A stretch of 64,000 nt of DNA, taken from the NCBI GenBank assembly GCA_016794585.1, contig JAEUJM010000018.1:150432-214431 (forward strand). Direction: 5' to 3'. This document shows positions 8,396 through 17,129 of this stretch, one piece after another; positions within the stretch are counted from its first letter, which is position 1, and the number at the start of each line of letters is the position of its first letter. Source of the DNA: Acidimicrobiales bacterium (GTDB taxonomy: Bacteria > Actinomycetota > Acidimicrobiia > Acidimicrobiales > DATDAH01). Under the pieces are notes generated by a model, which saw only the letters and a list, made by a program, of their open reading frames with translations, was not told where the DNA came from and made no database searches. Position numbers and translations under genes: made by a program.

Positions 8396-9289
8396 ATGGA
8401 CATCGGGATCGCACTGCCCACCATGGCGCCGGGGTACGGGCCGACCACCACGGTCGACTGGGCTCGGGGCATCGACGCCGGCCCGTTCTCGAGCGTGAGC
8501 ACGGGCGAGCGCATCTCGTTCGACAACCAGGACTGGACGGTCGCCCTCGCCGCCGCGGCGGCGGTGACCGAGCGGGTGCGGGTGATCGCCAACGTCGTGG
8601 TCCTGCCGCTGCACCCCGCCGCCGAGGTCGCCAAGCAGGCGGTCGCGCTCGACCAGGTCTCCAACGGTCGCTTCACCCTCGGCGTCGGCGTCGGCGGCCG
8701 CGAGCACGACTACCGCAGCCTCGGGGCGCCCTTCTCCCGCCGCCACGCCCACCTCGACGAGCAGGTGGCCGAGCTTCGGCGTCTGTGGGCGGGCGAGCCG
8801 CCCTTCGACGGCGCCGATCCCATCGGCCCGCCGCCCGTGCAGGCGGGCGGGCCGCCGCTGCTGGCCGGTTCGCTCGGCCCGAAGAGCATGGCCCGGGCCG
8901 CCCGGTGGGCCGACGGGGTCACGGGCTTCAGCGTCGCCGGCGTGGCCGACGAGATGGCGGGCACGTTCGCCCTCGCCGACCGGGCCTGGGCCGACGCGGG
9001 GCGCGACACCGGCCCTCGCAAGGTCAACGGCTGCTTCTACCTGCTGGGCGAGGACGACGAGGCTGCCCGTGACGAGCTGCGGCGGTTCGCGGCCCGCTAC
9101 CTCGCCGTGTTCGGGCCGGAGTTCGCCGACGCCATGGCCGCCGAGACCCGCGTCTGGAACGAGGCGGCGCTCCACCAGTTGCTGGACGGGGCCGAGGCGG
9201 CGGGGTGCGACGAGCTCATCCTGGTGCCCGGCACGGTCGACACCGACTGCCTCGAGCGCACTGCGGCGGCGCTCGCCTCCCGCGCCTGA
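8396..9289 (+). CDS. LLM-class (luciferase-like, probably F420-dependent) oxidoreductase
   Basis: 297-residue TIM-barrel flavin/F420 oxidoreductase. The N-terminus MDIGIALPTMAPGYGP, the VIANVVVLPLHPAAEVAKQA block, LDQVSNGRFTLGVGVGG and the GPKSMARAARWADG segment are typical of the luciferase-like monooxygenase family, whose actinobacterial members often use cofactor F420. The substrate cannot be predicted. The gene is preceded by a -10 element 6 nt from its ATG and followed by a 52-bp palindrome that separates it from a convergent gene. Confidence 0.88.
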   Translation: MDIGIALPTMAPGYGPTTTVDWARGIDAGPFSSVSTGERISFDNQDWTVALAAAAAVTERVRVIANVVVLPLHPAAEVAKQAVALDQVSNGRFTLGVGVGGREHDYRSLGAPFSRRHAHLDEQVAELRRLWAGEPPFDGADPIGPPPVQAGGPPLLAGSLGPKSMARAARWADGVTGFSVAGVADEMAGTFALADRAWADAGRDTGPRKVNGCFYLLGEDDEAARDELRRFAARYLAVFGPEFADAMAAETRVWNEAALHQLLDGAEAAGCDELILVPGTVDTDCLERTAAALASRA

Positions 9290-9300
9290 GCCAGTCCCCC

Positions 9301-9352
9301 CGTTCTGCCAGCACCAGCCTGTTCTGCAGAACAGGCTGGTGATGGCAGAACG
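9301..9352. terminator. 52-bp near-perfect palindrome between convergent genes
   Basis: Bases 9301-9326 are the reverse complement of 9327-9352 with a single mismatch (9311 against 9342) and no loop. It starts 12 nt after the oxidoreductase stop and ends 3 nt before the stop of the convergent DinB gene. The natural reading is a bidirectional intrinsic terminator. Its length and the self-complementary TTCTGCAGAA centre are unusual for that role. Confidence 0.6.
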
Positions 9353-9355
9353 GCG

Positions 9356-10066
9356 TCATTCGTCGAGGGGCTCGGTCGGGGGCTTGAGGATGCCGCCGAA
9401 GAAGGCGTCGAGGTAGGGCGTCGGGTCCGCCGACCAGTCGAGGGCGCGCACCTGGGCGAGGGTGCGGCGGCCGCCGAAGGCCCGGAACAGCTCGAACGAG
9501 TAGCCGGCGAGGTGGACCTCGGCCTCCGAGCCGATCGGCACCCCGCCGAGGGTGAGGACCCGGTTGGCGGCGGTGATCTGGAGGGTGGGGAGACCCTGCG
9601 CCTTGATGAGGCGGTCGAGGCTCTTGGCCAGGAAGCCGAAGCCCACGACGATGCTGTCCGAGTCGCGGGCGCCGGGCTGCGCCAGCGCCCCCCGCAGGTC
9701 GTGCTCGTGGGTGGTGACGTCGAACACCATCTGCGACGCCGGCGCCGGCGGCACCGCCGGGATGACGGCCTCGAGCTGGGGGCCGACGTCGTCCCAGTGG
9801 TCGAGGATCTCGCCGAGCGGGGTGTCGGCGTAGCGGGCCACCTGAACGTCGGTCCACGGATCGGTGCCGGCCCCGTCGACGTTGCCCCCGAGCACGTCGT
9901 CGCACACCCCGCACATGTGGGAGGCGAGCTGGCGGACGGTCCACTGCGGGCAGGCGGGCACGGGCTGCTCGGCCACGGCGTCGGGCCCGGCGGCGCGCAG
10001 CAGCTCGGTGCTGCGGGCGCGGGTCCCGGCGTAGGCGGCGGCGATGGCATCGGGCTCGGCGAGCAT
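9356..10066 (-). CDS. DinB/MDMPI-type mycothiol-dependent enzyme family protein
   Basis: 236 residues. The N-terminal DinB-like four-helix domain carries the conserved histidines in RQLASHMCGV and in VTTHEHDLRGAL, matching the HxxxD metal site of mycothiol-dependent maleylpyruvate isomerase relatives. A smaller C-terminal domain follows from about residue 150. Family members use mycothiol as thiol cofactor in isomerisation or transfer reactions; the substrate here is unknown. Two ATGs are adjacent (10069 and 10066). The second lies exactly 6 nt after TAGCCT, the spacing seen at many starts in this window, so it is preferred. Confidence 0.8.
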   Translation of the reverse strand: MLAEPDAIAAAYAGTRARSTELLRAAGPDAVAEQPVPACPQWTVRQLASHMCGVCDDVLGGNVDGAGTDPWTDVQVARYADTPLGEILDHWDDVGPQLEAVIPAVPPAPASQMVFDVTTHEHDLRGALAQPGARDSDSIVVGFGFLAKSLDRLIKAQGLPTLQITAANRVLTLGGVPIGSEAEVHLAGYSFELFRAFGGRRTLAQVRALDWSADPTPYLDAFFGGILKPPTEPLDE

Positions 10067-10111
10067 CATCGGAGGCTATTCGTGCCCCGCCCGCCTCGGG
10101 ATGACGAAGGT

Positions 10112-10136
10112 GGTCGACCGGTCAGCCGGCTCGACC
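10112..10136 (-). terminator. Hairpin downstream of the SLH/lectin-like gene
   Basis: GGTCGACCGG pairs with CCGGCTCGACC around a TCAG loop, with one bulged base. It lies about 36-60 nt beyond the minus-strand stop at 10172 and has no U-tract. Confidence 0.45.
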
Positions 10137-10171
10137 GACCGACCGAGCAATCGTTCGAGCGCCGGCCCGGC

Positions 10172-12442
10172 TCACGCGAAGCGAACGGGCGCCGGCACCG
10201 TGACCTCGGCACGACGGTCGGCGTCCGTGAGGTAGGCGTCGACGGCGGCGACCTCGGCGTCGGACAGGGGACGCCGGAACACCGCGGCGCCGAAGAACTC
10301 GAACCCGCCGTAGGAGTGCAGGGAGGCGTCGAGATCGCCGCCGACGGTGAAGGCCTCCGCGGTGATCGTCCGAGCGGCATCGGGCGTGGCCGTCTCCGCG
10401 GTCCCGGGGATCCCGGCGCTGAAGGAGCGCACCGTGCCCGCGACCCGGTCGAGCACGCCGATGGCCGTGGTCGCGTCGCCGTCGGGCTCGGCCGGCGAAC
10501 GGGCGGCGGTCGTCTCCGCCTCGTCGCTCACGACGAAGGCCGGGCCGCAGCAGAGGAAGCCCGTGACCAGCATGCTCCACCCCGGGAGGTCGTGGTTCAG
10601 CGTGCCCGGGCGCTGCGAGGCGAGGAAGGCGCCCGAGATGCCCGAGCGGGTCCATCGGAACCCGAGGACGACGGTGAGCCCGTCCGGTCCGGGGGCGAAG
10701 GCGTCCGTGGGCTCGGAGGTGAGCCGGGCGCCGTTGCCGAGCAGGATCGACGGTCGGTCGACCAGGGCGATGGGCGCGGAGCCCGTCTGCCAGTTGTGGA
10801 TGGTCCACGTCGCGCCGGTGGCATCGGTGAACGAGCCGTCCTTTGCGGGACCGCCGGTGTCATCGGGCATGCACCAGCAGTGCTGCGTCCCCGGGATGGG
10901 CCCGGAGCGCGACCAGGTGAGCGGCAGGTCGATCGTCGAAGGGTCGAGGTCGAACGCACGGCCGGCCGGGGTGGTGAGCGCCATCCGCCGGATCCGGCCC
11001 CAGCCCCAGGCCAGACGACCGCCCACCTGGTCGTCACCGGAGGACATGGCGACCTCACGGGTCGAGTCGTGGATGGTGACGAGGCCCGGCTGCGTCACCG
11101 ACCCGGCCGGCTGCCACGCGGGGTCGTCGAAGGCGAGCAGCAGGTCCTCGGTGGCCCGCCCGCCATCCTGCTCGTAGAACTCGATGCGGTGGCCACCGGC
11201 CCCGTCGTCGGCCACGAACCGGACGCCGCGCCGACCGGCGCCGACGCCCACGCTCGGCGGCGGTCCGGTCTCGCTGTGCCAGGCGACCCCGTCGCTGGAC
11301 CACCAGACCGTCGGGGCGCCGGTCTCCCGGTGATAGGACACGGCCAGCGACGCATCGTTCCCGGTGCCTCCCTGGTGGAACACGACGTTGTCCGGCGAGG
11401 GGCTCGTCTGGAGCTCGGGGGTGAGGTCGGCGTCGAGGCGGAACTCGAAGTCGCCGGTCGGGAGGCGATCGTTGTCCGGCGTGTCGAGGATCATGTCGTC
11501 CCAGCCCGGGTGGAAGAGGAACGGTCGCCGGTCGGCCTCCAGGCCCAGCACCACCGGGGGCCCGACCTTGCCCGCAGCCAGGGAGAGCGGGTGGTCGCCG
11601 CCGGAGAGGTCGGGAACGACGCCGCCGGTGCCGTCCCAGGCCGCGGTGTCCCACCACCCGTCCGCGGTCGCGAGGAGGGCGGCCCCGGCGAAGGTCTGCT
11701 CCCACGCCGCCGGGGTGCCTGCTGCTCGCCAGAGGAACTTCGCCGCGGCGGCGCGCGAGGCGGGGGCCGTGCTCCGGAAGCGACCGTCGCTGGTGAGGTG
11801 TACGAGCCCGGCGGCGTGGGCCCAGGCCACGGCCGTGTGGCGCGCGCTGCCGGCGCGAACGTCGGTGACCGGGAGCGTCGTCGCCGACGACGGCACGTCG
11901 CCGCCCGAGAGCGCGCGGAACGCCCAGGTGACCAACGACGAACGGGTCGCCCCGTCGCGGGGCCGGAAGGTGCGCCCAGGTCCTCCGTGCACGATGCCGA
12001 TCGAGGTCGCCCAGTCGAGTGGGCGACGTAGGAGTGAGGACGCCGGGACGTCGTCGAAGGCCTCGCCCGGACCGAAGGGGGCGGGCCGTCCCGACAGCAC
12101 CCAGAGCGCTCTGAGCAGGGTGCCCCGTTGGACGCGCTCGGTCGGAGCGAAGGCCCCTCCGGCACGGCCCGGCGCGGCTCCGATCACGCGGTGACAGGTG
12201 GCCCAGTCGATGGCCGCCGCCATTGGGGTGTCGGCGCCCACGTCCGGGTATCCGGAGGGCGGGGGGTCGTCGCAGGACACGGTCTCGGGACGGAGAGCGG
12301 CGGAGGCGTCCTCCATCGATGGATACCACAGCGCGCACGAGAGCACGATGAAGAGGACGGCCGTGGGGGACAGGCGGCACGGCCGCATCGGGAAGCTTCC
12401 GGTTCCACCCATGCCTGCGTCGGCTCGCCTTCCCGCCCTCAT
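10172..12442 (-). CDS. Secreted SLH-repeat protein with large unclassified beta-rich region
   Basis: Up to 756 residues. A hydrophobic export signal (TAVLFIVLSCALW) follows a basic stretch. ATGs at 12442, 12412 and 12388 are all possible starts, and the last gives the most compact signal peptide. Residues about 55-235 hold three SLH-like repeats (YPDVGADTPMAAAIDWA, AFDDVPASSLLRRPLDWA and a third near LPVTDVRAG). The remaining 500 residues look like two concanavalin/laminin-G-like beta-sandwich modules (LSGGDHPLSL..., then PSILLGNGARL...VVLGFRWTR), but I cannot assign a family. Wall attachment through the SLH repeats and glycan or protein binding outside the cell are inferred. The SGNH/SLH protein at 156 shares the SLH module. 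Confidence 0.7.
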   Translation of the reverse strand: MRAGRRADAGMGGTGSFPMRPCRLSPTAVLFIVLSCALWYPSMEDASAALRPETVSCDDPPPSGYPDVGADTPMAAAIDWATCHRVIGAAPGRAGGAFAPTERVQRGTLLRALWVLSGRPAPFGPGEAFDDVPASSLLRRPLDWATSIGIVHGGPGRTFRPRDGATRSSLVTWAFRALSGGDVPSSATTLPVTDVRAGSARHTAVAWAHAAGLVHLTSDGRFRSTAPASRAAAAKFLWRAAGTPAAWEQTFAGAALLATADGWWDTAAWDGTGGVVPDLSGGDHPLSLAAGKVGPPVVLGLEADRRPFLFHPGWDDMILDTPDNDRLPTGDFEFRLDADLTPELQTSPSPDNVVFHQGGTGNDASLAVSYHRETGAPTVWWSSDGVAWHSETGPPPSVGVGAGRRGVRFVADDGAGGHRIEFYEQDGGRATEDLLLAFDDPAWQPAGSVTQPGLVTIHDSTREVAMSSGDDQVGGRLAWGWGRIRRMALTTPAGRAFDLDPSTIDLPLTWSRSGPIPGTQHCWCMPDDTGGPAKDGSFTDATGATWTIHNWQTGSAPIALVDRPSILLGNGARLTSEPTDAFAPGPDGLTVVLGFRWTRSGISGAFLASQRPGTLNHDLPGWSMLVTGFLCCGPAFVVSDEAETTAARSPAEPDGDATTAIGVLDRVAGTVRSFSAGIPGTAETATPDAARTITAEAFTVGGDLDASLHSYGGFEFFGAAVFRRPLSDAEVAAVDAYLTDADRRAEVTVPAPVRFA

Positions 12443-12486
12443 TGGACCTTGAGCGCGACGGTAGCTTGGCCTTGTTTGGGAGTATC

Positions 12487-12502
12487 TAGACAGTTGTGTC
12501 TA
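12487..12502. promoter_or_regulatory. Inverted repeat in a divergent intergenic region
   Basis: TAGACA-GTTG-TGTCTA is a perfect 6-bp inverted repeat with a 4-bp spacer, in the least GC-rich part of the 194-bp gap between the minus-strand SLH gene and the P450. It fits an operator, but no regulator gene is adjacent. Confidence 0.3.
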
Positions 12503-12636
12503 CTACGAAAGATGGGAATGAGAGCACGTGTTGCCGGGATCTTTTCGATCCCTGACGGTCAGCGCTGGGGCACGGCCCGCAGTGGCGTCCGGGTCCGGGC
12601 GGCCCAGGACGGCCCGGCCGGTGTTTCAATGGCGCC

Positions 12637-13857
12637 GTGAGCGCACCCACCCTGCCCGGCGCCGGCACCCGGCCGGCGTTCGACCTGCTCGACCCCGAGT
12701 TCTACCGGTCCGATCCCCACGACGCCTACATGTGGATGCGGGCCAACGAGCCGGTGTACCGGGACGCCGCCAACGGGCTGTGGGGGATCACCCTCCACGC
12801 CGACCTGCTCGACGTGGAGCGGCGCTCGGACGTCTTCCTGAGCGGTCCCGCCTATCGCGCCCTGCCCTCGCCCGACGAGACGAACATGATCGCCCAGGAC
12901 GATCCCCGCCACCAGCAGCAGCGCCGCCTCGTCTCCCGCGAGTTCACGCCCGCGGCGGTGCGCACCCGCGCCGACGAGATCCGCGGCCTCGTCACGAGCC
13001 TCCTGGACGAGGCTCTCGGCGGGGACGGGGAGACGGGCGCCGGCGAGATCGAGGTGATCGACCAGCTCGCCGCCCAGCTGCCGGCCCGCCTGACCTCACG
13101 GCTGCTCGGGTTCCCCGAGGAGCAGTGGCGCGACCTGAAGAGCTGGTCCGAGCGCCTGATGCGCCTCGACTCGATGGAGAAGGACCCCGACGTCGCCATG
13201 GGGGTCATCACCGCCTGCTTCGAGTTCAACACCCAGCTCGACGACCTGCTGGCCGAGCGCACCGGGTGTCCCATGGACGACCTGCTGTCCACCTGGGCCA
13301 ACGCCGAGATCGACGGCGAGCCCCTCGACCGGATCTCGGTGTTCCACGAGACGGGCCTGTTCATCTCGGGCGGGTCCGAGACCACCCGCACCGTGATCGC
13401 CCACGGCCTGCGGGTGCTGTGCGACCACCCCGACCAGTGGGAGCTGCTGGCCGAGCGGCCCGACCTGGTGCCCACGGCCGTGGAGGAGCTGATCCGCTGG
13501 GTCACGCCGCTCAACAACTTCTTCCGCACCGCGGCGGTCGACACCGAGGTGGGTGGCCAGGCCATCGCCGCCGGCGACCGGGTGATCCTCCTCTACCCGT
13601 CGGCCAACCGGGACGAGGCCGTGTTCGACGAGCCCTTCCGCTTCGACGTGACCCGCAACCCCAACCACCACGTGGCCTTCGGCTACGGGACCCACTTCTG
13701 CCTCGGCGCCAACCTGGCCCGCCAGACCCTGCGCATCCTCTTCGAGGAGCTCCCGCAGCGCATCACCGACCTCCGGGTGGTCACCGAGCCCGACGTCGAG
13801 CCAAACCTCTTCGCCCGCGCGGTGCGCAGCTTCACCCTCGGCTACCAGCGGCGCTGA
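12637..13857 (+). CDS. Cytochrome P450
   Basis: 406 residues, the usual size for a soluble bacterial P450. The I-helix oxygen-activation motif GGSETT lies near residue 245, the ExxR motif is in EELIRW, and the haem-binding FGYGTHFCLG starts near 348 with the thiolate Cys at about 355. It is a monooxygenase needing separate ferredoxin and reductase partners, neither of which is encoded nearby. GTG at 12637 follows TTCAAT by 6 nt, consistent with a leaderless start. Substrate unknown. A second P450 lies at 28.4 kb. Confidence 0.93.
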   Translation: MSAPTLPGAGTRPAFDLLDPEFYRSDPHDAYMWMRANEPVYRDAANGLWGITLHADLLDVERRSDVFLSGPAYRALPSPDETNMIAQDDPRHQQQRRLVSREFTPAAVRTRADEIRGLVTSLLDEALGGDGETGAGEIEVIDQLAAQLPARLTSRLLGFPEEQWRDLKSWSERLMRLDSMEKDPDVAMGVITACFEFNTQLDDLLAERTGCPMDDLLSTWANAEIDGEPLDRISVFHETGLFISGGSETTRTVIAHGLRVLCDHPDQWELLAERPDLVPTAVEELIRWVTPLNNFFRTAAVDTEVGGQAIAAGDRVILLYPSANRDEAVFDEPFRFDVTRNPNHHVAFGYGTHFCLGANLARQTLRILFEELPQRITDLRVVTEPDVEPNLFARAVRSFTLGYQRR

Positions 13858-13964
13858 CCCGCCGGCGGGACCGGCAGCGGCCGAGGTCGGCTGGCGAGGG
13901 GGCGGTCGTGGCGTCGCCGGCGGAGACCGGCCCGGCGAACCGACGGGTCGTTGTCCGCGGTGCG

Positions 13965-15599
13965 TCAGTAGGCGCCGGGCGGGCTGGACCCGGTCCGTGG
14001 TGCGCCTGTGCGGGTGAAGCGGACGGCGGCGCTCCACGGGCCGCCCAGGGAGCGGATGTCGGGTTGGCTCGGTGCGTCGGACCAGACCGCCGGCGGGATG
14101 GCGGCGAGGGTGGCGCCGGACACCGCGCCGCCGCGGAGGCGGAAGTCGCGCGGCGCCCGCCCGGGACGGATGAGGCGGGGCTCCACGTCGTTGATCAGGT
14201 TGTCCCGCCGCAGCTGCGCCTCGTTGCACGTCTGGTTGGCGTCGGTGCACGCCGTCGACCCCTCGACGCCCAGTGGGTGATCGACGGGCCCGTTCCAGAT
14301 GACGTTGCCGGCGATGCGGAGGTCGTCGTCGCCGAACGCCGGATCGGGCACGTTCGTCCCCGCCGGCGGGTCGACCGGGCCGCGCAGGTCGAACTGCTGC
14401 CACTGGCTCCGGAACGGCGCGCGGTTCTCGACGAGGTTGTTCAGGACGTAGACGTGGCGGTTCGGGATCACCTGGCCGGCATCGCCGCTGGACGGTCCCC
14501 AGCCGCCGGCGGCGTTGAGCGCCGAGCAGGTGGTGGTGTCGCCGTCGCAGCTGCGCCCCCCGTGGACCACCTCGATCACGTGGGAGCGGGCCCCCACCCG
14601 GAACATGGTGTTGTGGGCCAGGAGGATGTCGAAGCCGCCGTTCACCCCCCGCCCGGCGCCGTCGGTGTCGTGGACGATGTTGTTGACCACCTCGATGCCG
14701 TAGGCCTCGTAGTGGAGCCAGGGCGAGGTCATGAACTCGAAGCCGGTGCCCTGACCGGCCGAGAACCCGCCGGTGCCGCAGTGGTGGAAGCGGTTGCCGG
14801 CGATGACGAGGTGGGCCGAGCCGCCCTTGGCGTACATGCACCAGTCCTCGCCGTGGTGGATGTTCGAGCGCAGCACGTGCCCGTGCTGGACGGCGACGAA
14901 GTCGACCGGGTTCTCGTACGACCCCGAGATGTTGCTGTCCTCCACCTCGATGTGCTGCGACTGGTTGACCTTCAGCGCCTCGTGCATGTTGGCGCCCGCC
15001 TCGATGCGCACCCGCAGGAAGCGGACGTGGTCGCCCCGCTCGAGGTGCACGGCGCTGTCGCTCGCCGCCGGGTGCCCGCCGCCGGCCCGGAAGCGGAGGC
15101 CGTCGAAGGTGAGGTGGGCGACGTCGTACATGTTGAGGCCGCCGTCGATGGTGACGGTCCCCGGACCGTCGGCGGCCTCGATGGTGATGGGGGCGTCGGC
15201 GGTGCCGTGGTTGCCCTCGAGCCAGCCGTTGCGGATCGAGCCGAAGGGCACCACGCCCGGCGTGATGCGGATGCGCACGCCGGCGGGCGCCAAGCGGCCG
15301 GGCACCCGGGACCACGCGGCCCCGAGGGTGCGCAGGGCGTGGACCCGATCCGCTCCACTGTTGGCGTTGCGCCCCCGCACCGGGTCGACCCAGAGCACCG
15401 CAGGCGGCGCGCCCTCGACCGAGGGCGGGTCGGCCGCAGACGGGGCGGCCAGCGGTGTGGGGAGCGGTGTGGGGAGCGCCGACGCCGGGCTCAGGCCGAT
15501 GGCGGCGACGAGCACGACGAGCGCGCTCGCCCCGATCGCCGCGGGGGCGAGCGCGGAGCGACGAAGGGTGCGGCGGGGTCGAGCGGCGGGCCGGGCCAT
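13965..15599 (-). CDS. Secreted right-handed parallel beta-helix protein
   Basis: 544 residues. The ATG at 15599 gives an Arg-rich start followed by a hydrophobic export segment (SALVVLVAAIGLSPASA); the frame continues upstream but overlaps the divergent CoA-transferase gene. From about residue 65 (VLWVDPVRGRNANSG) the protein has the pectate-lyase-like pattern of short beta strands: repeated turns such as NISGSYENPV, NRFHHCGTGG, NIVHDTDGAGRG and NNLVENRAPF. Such proteins are often polysaccharide lyases, hydrolases or surface adhesins. I see no recognisable catalytic set, so activity is unassigned. Confidence 0.75.
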   Translation of the reverse strand: MARPAARPRRTLRRSALAPAAIGASALVVLVAAIGLSPASALPTPLPTPLAAPSAADPPSVEGAPPAVLWVDPVRGRNANSGADRVHALRTLGAAWSRVPGRLAPAGVRIRITPGVVPFGSIRNGWLEGNHGTADAPITIEAADGPGTVTIDGGLNMYDVAHLTFDGLRFRAGGGHPAASDSAVHLERGDHVRFLRVRIEAGANMHEALKVNQSQHIEVEDSNISGSYENPVDFVAVQHGHVLRSNIHHGEDWCMYAKGGSAHLVIAGNRFHHCGTGGFSAGQGTGFEFMTSPWLHYEAYGIEVVNNIVHDTDGAGRGVNGGFDILLAHNTMFRVGARSHVIEVVHGGRSCDGDTTTCSALNAAGGWGPSSGDAGQVIPNRHVYVLNNLVENRAPFRSQWQQFDLRGPVDPPAGTNVPDPAFGDDDLRIAGNVIWNGPVDHPLGVEGSTACTDANQTCNEAQLRRDNLINDVEPRLIRPGRAPRDFRLRGGAVSGATLAAIPPAVWSDAPSQPDIRSLGGPWSAAVRFTRTGAPRTGSSPPGAY

Positions 15600-15667
15600 C
15601 CCGGGAGGATCGGCAGCGAGGCGGGCCACCCTTACCCCGCCGTCGCGCCCCGGCCCGACCTCGTCCG

Positions 15668-15716
15668 AAGGTGGAGGCGACAGCGTCCGGAATCCGGACG
15701 CGCTCGCCTCCACCTT
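15668..15716. repeat. Long palindrome between divergent genes
   Basis: Arms of 24 nt (15668-15691 and 15693-15716) are complementary at 22 of 24 positions around a single central base. It lies between two diverging genes, so it cannot be a terminator for either. Operator, cruciform or mobile hairpin element are the options. Confidence 0.6.
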
Positions 15717-15789
15717 GCCGTGGCCTGGCCGTGACGGGAACGGACCTCCGGCCCTGTGCCGGGTGCCACCCGTCGGCCACACTGCGGGC

Positions 15790-17088
15790 ATGGCCTTCAC
15801 CCTGCACTCGCCCGAGGAGGGCGCCGCCCTCATCCGCGACACCGACCGCCTCGGCGTGCCCCTCGGCCCCGGCCAACCCGTGGGCCTGCTCCACGCCCTG
15901 GGCAAGCGCGAGCGCTTCGACGACCTCGTCGTCTTCGGTGCCCTGCTCGTCGATCTCTACGAGCTCTTCACCCGGCCCGGCGTCCACCTGCTCAGCGGCT
16001 TCTACGGGCCGGCCGAGCGGTTCCTGCTCGACTCGGGCGCCGACATCCAGTTCGTGCCTTCGGACTTCCGCCGCTTCACTCCCATCCTCGAGCGCATCGC
16101 CCCCCGGGTCGTCGCCACCGCGGTGTCCGCGCCGGACGAGGACGGGTGGATGAGCCTCTCCGTGCACGCCGGCGCGTCGATCGCAGAGCTCAACCGGGCC
16201 ATCGCCGACCCCGAGCGGGTGGTCATCGCCGAGGTCGTGGCCGATGCCCCTCGCACCTTCGGGCTCATGCCCGAGCACCCCCACCGCCTCCACTACGACG
16301 ACGCCGACCTGGTCATCGAAGGCGACCGTCCGCTGTTCGTCCTGCCCGACGCCGTGCCCACCGAGGTCGACGAGGAGATCGCCCGCCACGTGCGACCGTT
16401 CATCACCGACGGCTGCACCCTCCAGACCGGCATCGGCGGCATCCCCTCGACCATCGCCCGGCTCCTCGCCAACGACAACGGCGGCGACTACGGCGTGCAC
16501 TCCGAGATGTTCACCACGGGCCTCATGGAGCTCCACAAGGCGGGCAAGGTGACGAACGCCCACAAGGGTCAGTTCGAGGGCATGTCCATCTCGACCTTCG
16601 CCGCCGGCACCACCGACCTCTACGAGTGGCTCGACGGGAACGAGGACGTGCGCTTCCTGCCCGTCGACGTGGTGAACTCGCCCGAGGTGATCGCCCGCAA
16701 CCGCAAGGTGGTCACCATCAACGGGGCCCTCATGGTGGACCTTTGGGGTCAGGCCGTCGCCGACACGCTGGGCAGCCGCCAGTTCTCCGGCATCGGCGGC
16801 CACGAGGACTTCGTGTCGGTCGCCGGCCTCGAGCTGGAGGATCGCAGCCTGATCTGCCTTCCGTCGCGGGCCCAGGTCAACGGCCAGCCCGTCTCGCGCA
16901 TCCTCGCGGCCCTGCCCGAGGGCACCGTGGTCACCACCCCGCGCCACCAGCTCGACATCGTGGTCACCGAGTACGGCGCCGCCTCGCTGCGAGGGCGGAC
17001 CGTGCGCGAGCGCGCCCTCGCGCTCGTCGACGTCGCCCACCCGGACGACCGCGACGAGCTGCGCGCCCACGCCATGACCCTCGGTTGA
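15790..17088 (+). CDS. Acetyl-CoA hydrolase/transferase family CoA-transferase
   Basis: 432 residues resembling 4-hydroxybutyrate/acetate CoA-transferases. These move CoA between carboxylic acids through a glutamyl-CoA thioester. The expected catalytic Glu is in YGVHSEMFT at about residue 239, preceded by LQTGIGGIPSTIA; FSGIGGHEDF and VVTEYGAASLRGRTVRERA are conserved C-terminal segments. ATG at 15790 follows CACACT by 6 nt, the leaderless pattern. The longer upstream frame overlaps the divergent beta-helix gene and is not supported. Substrate pair unknown. Confidence 0.88.
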   Translation: MAFTLHSPEEGAALIRDTDRLGVPLGPGQPVGLLHALGKRERFDDLVVFGALLVDLYELFTRPGVHLLSGFYGPAERFLLDSGADIQFVPSDFRRFTPILERIAPRVVATAVSAPDEDGWMSLSVHAGASIAELNRAIADPERVVIAEVVADAPRTFGLMPEHPHRLHYDDADLVIEGDRPLFVLPDAVPTEVDEEIARHVRPFITDGCTLQTGIGGIPSTIARLLANDNGGDYGVHSEMFTTGLMELHKAGKVTNAHKGQFEGMSISTFAAGTTDLYEWLDGNEDVRFLPVDVVNSPEVIARNRKVVTINGALMVDLWGQAVADTLGSRQFSGIGGHEDFVSVAGLELEDRSLICLPSRAQVNGQPVSRILAALPEGTVVTTPRHQLDIVVTEYGAASLRGRTVRERALALVDVAHPDDRDELRAHAMTLG

Positions 17089-17117
17089 TCCCGGCAGCGA
17101 GCGACCGCCCGGCGACG

Positions 17118-17123
17118 TAGGTT
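17118..17123 (+). promoter_or_regulatory. -10 element of a leaderless transcript
   Basis: TAGGTT, then 6 nt, then the ATG at 17130. Hexamer and spacing are identical to those upstream of 8396. Confidence 0.5.
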
Positions 17124-17129
17124 CGCGCC

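Noticed and set aside
9301..9352. LexA/SOS box
   Set aside because: The half-sites do not match the actinobacterial GAAC-N-GTTC pattern, and the element lies between gene ends, not before a start.
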